Below, piece after piece: positions 1-6,407 of a stretch of DNA of 13,408 bases. The notes under the pieces are model-generated. The model worked only from the letters and a program-made list of their open reading frames with translations. It had not been told where the DNA came from and ran no database searches. Numbering within the stretch: position 1 is the stretch's first letter; every line of letters starts with the position of its first letter. The DNA comes from Acidocella sp. Its GTDB lineage: Bacteria; Pseudomonadota; Alphaproteobacteria; Acetobacterales; Acetobacteraceae. Location of the stretch: the NCBI GenBank assembly GCA_029077775.1, contig JAQNCU010000037.1, positions 1 to 13,408 of the forward strand. Reading direction: 5' to 3'. The position numbers were made by a program, and so were the translations under genes.

Positions 1-180
1 CCTTACAGCCCTGACCTCAATCCGATCGAGCAGGTCTTCGCCAAGCTCAAGCATCTGCTTCGAAAAGCCGCAGAACGATCAGTCGAAGCAACATGGAGGC
101 GGATCGGCTTCTTGCTCGACGCGTTCCCGCCTCAGGAGTGCGCAAACTACCTCAGAAACTCAGGATATGGTGCAACTTAA
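1..180 (+). CDS. IS630-family transposase, C-terminal fragment (cut by window start)
   Basis: The first base opens a reading frame of 59 codons plus TAA that begins PYSPDLNPIEQVFAKLK. This is the hallmark C-terminal block of IS630/Tc1-type DDE transposases, in which the Glu of NPIE (bases 28-30) is the third catalytic acidic residue. The frame continues through a helical tail with PPQECANYLRNSGY, a typical IS630 ending. The N-terminal part and the other two catalytic Asp residues lie left of the window, so whether the element is intact cannot be judged. It converges on the response-regulator gene with only 12 bases between the two stop codons, so it is an insertion next to that gene and not part of its operon. 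The exact IS name is not recognised. Confidence 0.9.
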   Translation, partial: PYSPDLNPIEQVFAKLKHLLRKAAERSVEATWRRIGFLLDAFPPQECANYLRNSGYGAT

Positions 181-193
181 AGTCATCAGACTC
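1..193 (+). mobile_element. Right end of an IS630-family insertion sequence (partial)
   Basis: The element comprises the transposase 3' end and the short non-coding tail after it. IS630 elements insert at and duplicate TA. The sequence after the transposase stop reads AGTCATCAGACTC followed by TA at 194-195, so the likely boundary is after base 193. The matching left inverted repeat is outside the window, so the boundary is an inference from the TA rule and the end of the neighbouring gene. Confidence 0.6.
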
Positions 194-195
194 TA
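181..195. repeat. Candidate IS630 right terminal repeat plus TA target site
   Basis: Read inward from the presumed end, the sequence is GAGTCTGATGACTTTAAG, lying directly behind the transposase stop codon. The TA at 194-195 would be one copy of the target duplication. Only one end is visible, so the inverted-repeat partner cannot be checked. Confidence 0.35.
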
Positions 196-1068
196 ATTTC
201 GCGTAGCCAGCGCACTGACGGCCAGGGCAGCGGCGGAAGCGCGATTTTCTACGCCCAATTTGGTAAAAATTTGTTCGAGGTGTTTGTTGACTGTTCTTGG
301 GCTGATGCCAAGGATATCGCTGATGTCACGATTGGATTTGCCGCGGGCAATCCAGACCAGCACCTCGGCCTCGCGCGTTGTGAGTGACAGATACTGGCGA
401 ATGAAGGCTTCCTCCTGGCCGCCGCCGGTCTCGGTTAGGCGATATAGATATTCATCGGGTCCCGTACGGCTTAAAAACGTGAAGGTCAGGGATTTTCCGT
501 GTGAGTCGATCTGTTGATCGCGGGGGATCGTAAATTCGTTGCCGGAGAAATTCGGGATTGCATCCGCGAGCCGCTTTTCAGCCTGCGGTGTGCACCAGAT
601 CAATCGGCCATCTTTGGTGGTGGCCAGCAGAAAGCGCCCAGTAGCGTCAAGCGCGATTCGGGTGCGGTTCGCGATCCGCGCATTGGTGAGATGCACCCGA
701 ATACGGGCAAGCATTTCATCGATCACGATGGGTTTGGCGACATAATCCACGCCACCGGCTTCCAGCCCGAGCACAACATGCTCGGTATCAGACAGCCCGG
801 TCATGAAAATGACAGGTAAAAACGTCAGTGCTGGATTGGCTTTGATCAGCCGACAGGTCTCAAAGCCATCCATCCCGGGCATGACCGCATCCATTAAGAC
901 CAGATCAGGCGTGATATGGGCGAGACGTTCCAGTGCGCTTGCACCGTTGGTTGCGACAAGCACGGTGAGACCGGCGTTTTCCAGAGCGTCCGTGAGGAAA
1001 CCCAGTGTTTCGGGTGTGTCATCGACAACCAGTATGGTGTCGCGTTGTTTGGCGGGGTGGGCTGTCAT
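193..1068 (-). CDS. Response regulator: receiver, central linker and LuxR-type DNA-binding domain
   Basis: This 291-residue regulator is the probable phosphorylation target of the adjacent hybrid kinase and is expected to bind DNA in the cytoplasm. The receiver domain covers about residues 11-128, with acidic residues D16 and D17, phospho-acceptor D60 (in VLMDAVMPGMDG), T90 and the conserved K112 (AKP). A LuxR/GerE helix-turn-helix fills about 227-285, with TTREAEVLVWIARGKSN and ISPRTVNKHLEQIFTKLGV as its signature helices. Between them lie roughly 95 residues, longer than in NarL-type regulators. They include FLLATTKDGRLIWCTPQAEK, which resembles a degenerate PAS fold. The start ATG overlaps the kinase stop as ATGA, and no clear Shine-Dalgarno is seen, which suggests translational coupling. 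Target genes are not identifiable from sequence. Its TAG stop sits at the IS junction, so the last residue or residues may not be native. Confidence 0.93.
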   Translation of the reverse strand: MTAHPAKQRDTILVVDDTPETLGFLTDALENAGLTVLVATNGASALERLAHITPDLVLMDAVMPGMDGFETCRLIKANPALTFLPVIFMTGLSDTEHVVLGLEAGGVDYVAKPIVIDEMLARIRVHLTNARIANRTRIALDATGRFLLATTKDGRLIWCTPQAEKRLADAIPNFSGNEFTIPRDQQIDSHGKSLTFTFLSRTGPDEYLYRLTETGGGQEEAFIRQYLSLTTREAEVLVWIARGKSNRDISDILGISPRTVNKHLEQIFTKLGVENRASAAALAVSALATRN

Positions 1069-4000
1069 GAAGGAGATTTGACCAGATTTTCGAGGAAACT
1101 CATATATCCGGCAAGCTCAAAACGCCGCACCATATCGCGCAGATGTGCGGCGAATGCGGCATTGTCGGGCTCGGTTTCAGAAATTTCAGTGAGTTTGGCC
1201 TCGATACCTTTAATATAGCCGATACGGCCAAGTTGGAGGAGGTCTTCAAGATGTGGCCGCGCGGGGTGGCGCATGGCAGGTGGGGGGTCGAGTGGTAATT
1301 GAAGCTCCATTTTGGTTTCGTGTATCCAGTTGAGCCTGAGCAATAAACGGATTTTTTCCAGAAAGGCGCGGATATCAATCGGTTTGGCAAGAAAATCATC
1401 ATGCGCCGCGGTGCTGGTAGCGATGTCACCATCGTGACGAATGCGTTTCGCGTCATGAAAATTTCCGGAAACGATGAGTATGCGTATGCCCGCACCAAAA
1501 CGGGTGCGCAACTTGGCGGCAATATCCAGCCCCGAGATGCCGGGCATTGAAATGTCCAGAATAACAAGATGCGGCGATGTGTTTTCAGCGATTGTCAGAC
1601 AGGTCTCGCCATCATGGGCGGACAGAACAATGAAGCCAAGCGGGAGTAAAATTTCATGAAGTAATTCTACATGGTCGGGATCGTCATCCGCGATCAGGAT
1701 TTTTTGTCGTTCGCCTGAATATCCGGTCACCCGGGGTAGTCGAAAGATCCCGGCGGCATTTGCGGGGGCGGCCGAGAGCAAAAGCCGGACACGAAAAATA
1801 CTACCCTGGCCGAGCGTGCTGGAGACCGTGATCTCGCCGCCCAGGATTTGTGTAAGCAATTTGGAAATCGTCAGGCCAAGCCCGGTGCCCGGGATGGCAT
1901 TGGCAGCGCGCGTATGACCGCGTTCAAAAGGCTCAAAAATAGTTTCCAGGTCTTGGTGGTGAATGCCAAGCCCCGTGTCGATGATCGAGAATTCTGTAAC
2001 CTGACCGCTGAGGCGTGTGCGCAGCGTGGCGCTGCCACGCTCGGTGTATTTGATGGCGTTGGAGAGCAGATTTATCAAAATCTGGCGTAGCCGTTTTTCA
2101 TCAGTGAAAACATAATCGGGCAGGTTTTGCGGCCGTTCCTCACGGAATTCGATTCCCTTCGAGAGAGCCTGGAGCCTGAACATGTCGACGATCTGGTCAA
2201 GAAACGCGGGAAGGTCGACGCGGTCACGATGGAGATGAAGGGAGCCGGTTTCAATTTGTGAAATGTCGAGCAAGCCGTCGACAAGGTTAGACAAATGCTC
2301 GGCGCTGCGACGGATGACCCGAACCGCGTCCGCAGGCCGCAACGTGCTGGTGTGTTCAAGCAATTGGGCGTAGCCGAATATGGCGTTGAGCGGCGCGCGG
2401 ATTTCATGGATGACGCCAACAATGTAACGGCTTTTCGCCGTGTTGGCGGACTCGGCGGCGGCTTTGGCTTTTTCCAGCGCGGCATCGGTGCGCTCATGCG
2501 CCGCGATTTCATCGAACAATCTTTCCGTCTGGTATGACGTTTCCTGCTCCGCGGCGCGGCGGCTTGCCTGCGCCAGAACCAGCAGCCAGGCGGCAATGGC
2601 GGTTAGAATAAGGGTTACAAAAAACACCGCCCAGAGCGTGGTGTGAATGATGTTGGCTGAATGGGGCTCGATCAGCGCATATTCATAGCCCGTTAGCGCG
2701 AGTATTATGCTCTCGATGGCGACAAACAGGAAGAAGACCCCGAAAAAAATACCGACGCGGCGGTTAATGCGCGCTGTAACCGATGGGGGCAGGAGGGCGG
2801 TGAACAGGCGGGTGAGCTGATCCGAGACGCGGCCCGACGGTTTGCACATATCGTGGCAGCGGGCGTCCAGCGAACAACAAAGCGAGCAGATATTGCCGGC
2901 ATAAGCAGGGCAATGGGCCATGTCTGGTGCTTCGAAATGGCTCTCGCAGACAATGCATTGCCGTTCCGCGGCGTGGTGGACTGGTAAGCCAGGCGTGCGC
3001 GCGAGATAATATTTTCCCTTGGTGGCAAACGCGATTGACGGTGCTGCGAGGAATGCGATGGCGAGCCCCCAGAACGGTGCCAGCGCATGGCAGGCGGGAC
3101 CGAGCAGGTTGAAGCTCATCGCAGAGGAGACCAAGACCGACATCGCCATGGCGCCGACACCGACCGGGTTGATGTCATAAAGATGCGCGCGTTTGAACTC
3201 GATCCCCTTTGGGCTTAGCCCCAAAGGCTTGTTGATGACGAGGTCCGCGACCAGTGCGCCCATCCAGCCTACGGCGAGGTTGGCGTAGAGGCCGAGAATA
3301 TTTTGGATGATCCGAAAAATACCGATCTCCATGAGCAGCAATGCGAGCAAAACATTGAACACGACCCAGACAACACGGCCTGGATGGCTGTGCGTGAGAC
3401 GGGAGAAAAAATTCGACCAGGCGATGGAGCCCGCATAGGCGTTCGTCGAGTTGATTTTGATCTGGCAGGTGACGATGAACACGAGCATCACCCAGGCGGC
3501 GAGGGTCGGGTTGTGAAAGACGTCGAAAAAAGCGAGACGGTACATGGTTGCGGGCTGTGCCGCGTTTGCCAAAGCGACGCCCTGGCTGAGGGCGAGGTAT
3601 GTCAGGAAAGACCCGGCGGCGAGCTTGGCGCAGCCGATGATAACCCAGCCTGGCCCAGCGAGCAGCAACGATGCCCACCAGGCGGCACCGGCCGTGTGCT
3701 GACGTTCCGGCAGGAAGCGCAGGTAATCCACTTGTTCGCCGATTTGCGGAATTAGCGAAAGCAGGACCGAGGCCGCCATACCAAAGGGCAGGAGGGAAAA
3801 CCCCTCTGGTGCCATATGGCCCGCATAATGCGTCCACTCGCTGAATTCGGGCAGGCCGTGCCAGGCAAGATAGGCAAGAGGGCCGAACTGAAGGACCAGC
3901 CACACGGGCTGGGTTAAAACCTGCATATGGCTGATGGCGCGTATGCCGTAGGCCGCGATGGGGATGACGATGAGTGCGGCGATGATGTTGGCGACCCAGA

Positions 4001-4592
4001 GCGGGATGGGCAGGACCATGGTGATGGCACCGGACATGATGCTCGCCTCGATGGAGAATAAAATAAAGGTAAAGGTGGCGTATATGAGGGAGGTTATCGT
4101 GGACCCGATATAGCCGAACCCGGCGCCACGGGTGAGCAGGTCGACATCGACGCCGTTGCGTGTTGCCGACAGGCAGATGGGCAGACCGATGAAAAACATC
4201 AATACGCCAACGGCTGCAATGGCCGCCATGGCATTGGCGAACCCGAACGCAATGGTGATGGTGCCGCCGATGGCCTCGCACGCTAAAAACGCAACGCCGC
4301 CGAGGGCCGTGTTACCGACGCGGAAAGCCGACCAACGCCGCGCCTTTCCGGCCGTGAAGCGTAACGCGAAATCTTCCACGGTCTGGTTGCCAACCCATTG
4401 GTTGTATTGCCGCCGCTGATGAATGACGTGTTGCGATTTGCTCATGACACCAGCATCCGACCGCGCGGGAGGGGGGTCAAGGAAACTTTCATCACGTAGA
4501 CGAATCGGTGCAGAAAAATCCGGCGTAAACTGAAGGCGCGGCAGATCGCCGGTGACGGGGAGCGCCCCCAAAAAGGCGCGCGAGACGATCAT
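1065..4592 (-). CDS. NCS1-permease/hybrid histidine kinase fusion (transporter-like sensor kinase)
   Basis: The frame encodes 1175 residues. About 60-525 form an NCS1 (nucleobase, allantoin, hydantoin, thiamine) symporter-like domain opening with RRQYNQWVGNQTVEDFALRF, with roughly 12 hydrophobic segments. A Cys-rich module follows at 546-583 (C546, C549, C561, C569, C572, C573, C579, C583). Two membrane segments lie at about 612-634 and 652-674, then a coiled region at 676-720. The dimerisation domain carries phospho-acceptor H729 (VIHEIRAPLNAI). The ATPase domain has N841/N845, DTGLG at 872-876 and GTGLGL at 902-907. The receiver has D969-D971, D1013 and K1070. A helical tail with GYIKGIEAKL follows. 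The likely role is an inner-membrane sensor of a nitrogenous ligand that phosphorylates the coupled LuxR regulator; whether it also transports is unknown. M50 (base 4445) fits the family N-terminus better than M1, because residues 1-49 look like translated leader. Neither start has a good Shine-Dalgarno. Confidence 0.9.
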   Translation of the reverse strand: MIVSRAFLGALPVTGDLPRLQFTPDFSAPIRLRDESFLDPPPARSDAGVMSKSQHVIHQRRQYNQWVGNQTVEDFALRFTAGKARRWSAFRVGNTALGGVAFLACEAIGGTITIAFGFANAMAAIAAVGVLMFFIGLPICLSATRNGVDVDLLTRGAGFGYIGSTITSLIYATFTFILFSIEASIMSGAITMVLPIPLWVANIIAALIVIPIAAYGIRAISHMQVLTQPVWLVLQFGPLAYLAWHGLPEFSEWTHYAGHMAPEGFSLLPFGMAASVLLSLIPQIGEQVDYLRFLPERQHTAGAAWWASLLLAGPGWVIIGCAKLAAGSFLTYLALSQGVALANAAQPATMYRLAFFDVFHNPTLAAWVMLVFIVTCQIKINSTNAYAGSIAWSNFFSRLTHSHPGRVVWVVFNVLLALLLMEIGIFRIIQNILGLYANLAVGWMGALVADLVINKPLGLSPKGIEFKRAHLYDINPVGVGAMAMSVLVSSAMSFNLLGPACHALAPFWGLAIAFLAAPSIAFATKGKYYLARTPGLPVHHAAERQCIVCESHFEAPDMAHCPAYAGNICSLCCSLDARCHDMCKPSGRVSDQLTRLFTALLPPSVTARINRRVGIFFGVFFLFVAIESIILALTGYEYALIEPHSANIIHTTLWAVFFVTLILTAIAAWLLVLAQASRRAAEQETSYQTERLFDEIAAHERTDAALEKAKAAAESANTAKSRYIVGVIHEIRAPLNAIFGYAQLLEHTSTLRPADAVRVIRRSAEHLSNLVDGLLDISQIETGSLHLHRDRVDLPAFLDQIVDMFRLQALSKGIEFREERPQNLPDYVFTDEKRLRQILINLLSNAIKYTERGSATLRTRLSGQVTEFSIIDTGLGIHHQDLETIFEPFERGHTRAANAIPGTGLGLTISKLLTQILGGEITVSSTLGQGSIFRVRLLLSAAPANAAGIFRLPRVTGYSGERQKILIADDDPDHVELLHEILLPLGFIVLSAHDGETCLTIAENTSPHLVILDISMPGISGLDIAAKLRTRFGAGIRILIVSGNFHDAKRIRHDGDIATSTAAHDDFLAKPIDIRAFLEKIRLLLRLNWIHETKMELQLPLDPPPAMRHPARPHLEDLLQLGRIGYIKGIEAKLTEISETEPDNAAFAAHLRDMVRRFELAGYMSFLENLVKSPS

Positions 4593-4744
4593 GTCTTATT
4601 TGCAATCTTATGTATTCATCCCGAGCAATCGAAGGAGGCGCTTCACCACTAGAAAAATATTATGATATATCAGTTAGATGTTACGCATAAACACGTAAGT
4701 ATCCCTGTACGTGGTGAGCACGGCTGGTCATGACGCCATGTGTC

Positions 4745-4760
4745 GGGGATTGTCATCCCC
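4745..4760 (+). other. Perfect hairpin in operon leader
   Basis: GGGGAT, TGTC loop, ATCCCC: a 6-bp GC-rich perfect stem with a tetraloop, about 125 bases before the first gene of the sugar operon. It lacks a following T-run, so it is not an intrinsic terminator by itself. Its role is unknown. Confidence 0.45.
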
Positions 4761-4777
4761 AGGCAAACTTGGCATCA

Positions 4778-4799
4778 GAACCACCTTGTGGGTGGGTTC
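4778..4799 (+). other. Imperfect hairpin in operon leader
   Basis: GAACCACC pairs with GGTG-G-GTTC across a five-base loop with one bulged G, giving eight base pairs. It lies 18 bases after the perfect hairpin. Together they suggest a folded 5' leader, though no known riboswitch class is matched. Confidence 0.4.
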
Positions 4800-4875
4800 C
4801 GTGCATATGCGCCAACACTGCATACGAGGTCTGAGACGGGCATCCGGGTGAGTGTTTTTACGATTTTTTAATGTT

Positions 4876-4880
4876 GGAGA
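4876..4880 (+). promoter_or_regulatory. Ribosome binding site of the first sugar-operon gene
   Basis: GGAGA with a five-base spacer before the ATG at 4886 supports that start. Several genes after it lack a clear site of their own and appear to be translationally coupled. Confidence 0.7.
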
Positions 4881-4885
4881 ATTAG

Positions 4886-5686
4886 ATGAACGCACGCGAA
4901 CGGCAAATGCTAGAGATCCTTAAACGTGGCGCAGGCGAGAGCGGCTATGTTGCCGTCAAGGCGGAATTTGAAGCTGAGGGGACGAGGATCGACGAGCTGC
5001 TGCGGTTGATCGAACTCGCGCGGAAAGCGAACCTGAAAGTCGGTCTGAAAATTGGCGGGTGTGAAGCCATTCGTGATTTGATCGAGAGCAAACAATTTGG
5101 TGTCGAATACATCATCGCACCCATGGTTGAAACGCCGTACGCGCTGAAAAAATTTATCGAGGCCAAGAACAAGGTTTATTCAGCCGAAGACCAGGAGGAC
5201 ACGGAGTTTTTGTTTAATCTTGAGACGATCACGTCGTTTGGTCATCTGAATGAGATGGCGGCGATTGCCATCCGGCCTGAGGGGCGCACGGGGATCGTTT
5301 TCGGGCGCGTGGATTTTGCATTGTCGCATGGCTTCGACCGTGATTCGATCAATGATGACAAGGTAACAGATTATGTCATCAAGACAGCCCATGTTGCCCG
5401 CGACCAGGGGCTTGATCTGGTTGTGGGGGGGGGTGTGTCGATTGATGCCATTCCGGCCTTGAAGCGCATCTCGGACATCCATCTGACGAGATTTGAGACG
5501 AGAAAAATAATTTTTTCTGCGGCTGCAGCGTTGCGGGACTCAGATATCCATCGTGGTCTTCTGGATGCCGTGCATTTCGAGTTATTGTGGCTGATGAATA
5601 AGCGTGATTATTATAATGTTATCGGTAGTGAGGATGATAAGCGTCTGCGGATGTTGGAAGATCGCTGGCATGTTTTGAATCAGTGA
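4886..5686 (+). CDS. HpcH/HpaI aldolase/citrate lyase-family protein
   Basis: This 266-residue protein has the PEP/pyruvate-binding TIM-barrel pattern of HpcH/HpaI aldolases and CitE. Its landmarks are LKIGGCEAIRDL (54-65), IIAPMVETPYALKKF (76-90), the metal-ligand candidate E113 in NLETITSF, D143 in GRVDFALSHG and a late VVGGGVS turn. Known members cleave or form carbon-carbon bonds next to pyruvate or acyl-CoA using a divalent metal. The usual N-terminal DxEH element, with the His base of HpaI, is not seen. Its place is taken by AEFEAEGTR (26-34), so this belongs to a divergent branch and its reaction is uncertain. As first gene of a CDP-sugar operon, it may supply or attach a pyruvate-derived carbon unit. 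It ends in a distinctive acidic/aromatic tail (FELLWLMNKRDYY). The next gene starts eight bases after its stop codon. Confidence 0.85.
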   Translation: MNARERQMLEILKRGAGESGYVAVKAEFEAEGTRIDELLRLIELARKANLKVGLKIGGCEAIRDLIESKQFGVEYIIAPMVETPYALKKFIEAKNKVYSAEDQEDTEFLFNLETITSFGHLNEMAAIAIRPEGRTGIVFGRVDFALSHGFDRDSINDDKVTDYVIKTAHVARDQGLDLVVGGGVSIDAIPALKRISDIHLTRFETRKIIFSAAAALRDSDIHRGLLDAVHFELLWLMNKRDYYNVIGSEDDKRLRMLEDRWHVLNQ

Positions 5687-5693
5687 GATTGCC

Positions 5694-6407
5694 GTGACGG
5701 GCGCCCGGATACTTGTGTTTGGCGGACGAGGTGCCATTGGCGGTGCCGTGCTTGCGCGATTCAGGGATTTAGGCTGGATTGTTGTGGCAACGTCGCGCCA
5801 AATGGCTGATAACACGAATGGTCAAAACCTGCATTGGGTTCAATGTGATCCGCAAGCGGGCCTGTCGTCGCCGTATTTGTTCGATGGACATGCCCCCTTT
5901 GATGCGGTTTGCTGGGCGCAGGGTGCGAACGCGACTGATTCTGTCGTGGATTTTGACCCGGCGGCGCATAGGCAGCTCTACCAGGCCAATTGCCTGTTCG
6001 TACTTGAGACTATGAAATTATTGTTGACGCGCGGATTATTGGCACCAAAGGCGAGGATGGTCGTTGTTAGTTCGATATGGCAGACGATCGCCCGGCAAAA
6101 TAAATTATCTTATATCATGACGAAAGCCGCGATTGGCGGGTTGGTTAAATCCGCCTCGGTTGATTTGGCGTCCTATGGTTTTTTGATCAATGCGGTTTTG
6201 CCATCGGCGATTGATACGCCCATGACCAGGGATAATCTGACGGCGGTTCAGTGTGAGCGCCTGGCCAAGGCTACAGGGTTCGACCGTTTGGTGTCCTTGG
6301 ATGATGTCGTATCAGTGATCGAATTTTTATGTTCAGCACGTAATACGGGTGTGACCGGCCAGTCAATGACGGTCGATCTGGGGTTTTCTCATGCCCATAT
6401 CGTTTGA
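5694..6407 (+). CDS. SDR-family oxidoreductase
   Basis: A 237-residue classical short-chain dehydrogenase/reductase, probably NAD(P)H-dependent and cytoplasmic. The nucleotide-binding turn is GGRGAIG (10-16). The active site has S126/S127 in VVVSSIW and Y140-x3-K144 in YIMTKAA. The LINAVLPSAIDTPM stretch is the usual loop after beta-6, and the C-terminal GVTGQSMTVDLGF matches the standard SDR ending. The start is GTG at 5694; it fits the family N-terminus (ARILVFGG) and lies seven bases after the preceding stop. The 3' end overlaps the next gene by 17 bases. It probably reduces a keto group on the sugar, on the cyclised product or on the two-carbon branch. By position it could play the part that YerF plays in yersiniose synthesis, but the substrate cannot be read from sequence. 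Confidence 0.88.
   Translation: MTGARILVFGGRGAIGGAVLARFRDLGWIVVATSRQMADNTNGQNLHWVQCDPQAGLSSPYLFDGHAPFDAVCWAQGANATDSVVDFDPAAHRQLYQANCLFVLETMKLLLTRGLLAPKARMVVVSSIWQTIARQNKLSYIMTKAAIGGLVKSASVDLASYGFLINAVLPSAIDTPMTRDNLTAVQCERLAKATGFDRLVSLDDVVSVIEFLCSARNTGVTGQSMTVDLGFSHAHIV

Larger units (their letters stand above)
4593..4885. promoter_or_regulatory. Divergent intergenic region and structured leader of the sugar operon
   Basis: This 293-base gap separates two divergent operons and must hold both promoters. An AT-rich stretch near 4650-4670 is the likeliest promoter zone, but I see no convincing -35/-10 pair on either strand. Toward the sugar operon there are three small symmetrical elements: a perfect 6-bp stem with a 4-base loop (4745-4760), an imperfect stem with one bulged G (4778-4799) and an 8-bp palindrome GCATATGC (4803-4810). 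A T-rich stretch, GTTTTTACGATTTTTTAATG, follows just before the ribosome site. No open frame with a recognisable product is present. If transcription starts in the AT-rich zone, the leader would be about 200 bases, long enough for attenuation or a ligand-binding RNA. Confidence 0.5.

Noticed and set aside
3175..4281. Long minus-strand frame of about 368 codons within the permease gene
   Set aside because: It is out of frame with the sensor, rich in His, Arg and Pro, has no recognisable motif and is fully explained as a shadow of the GC-rich permease coding sequence.
4831..4836. CTGAGA in the operon leader, suggestive of a TPP riboswitch given the ThDP enzyme in the operon
   Set aside because: The second conserved half (CTGATCTGG...CAGCGTAGGGA) and the flanking P2/P3 pairing are absent, so six bases alone do not support a THI element.
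4840..4875. Intrinsic terminator suggested by the T-rich stretch before 4886
   Set aside because: The sequence immediately before the T-run forms only a very short stem (CGG...CCG), too weak for a rho-independent terminator.
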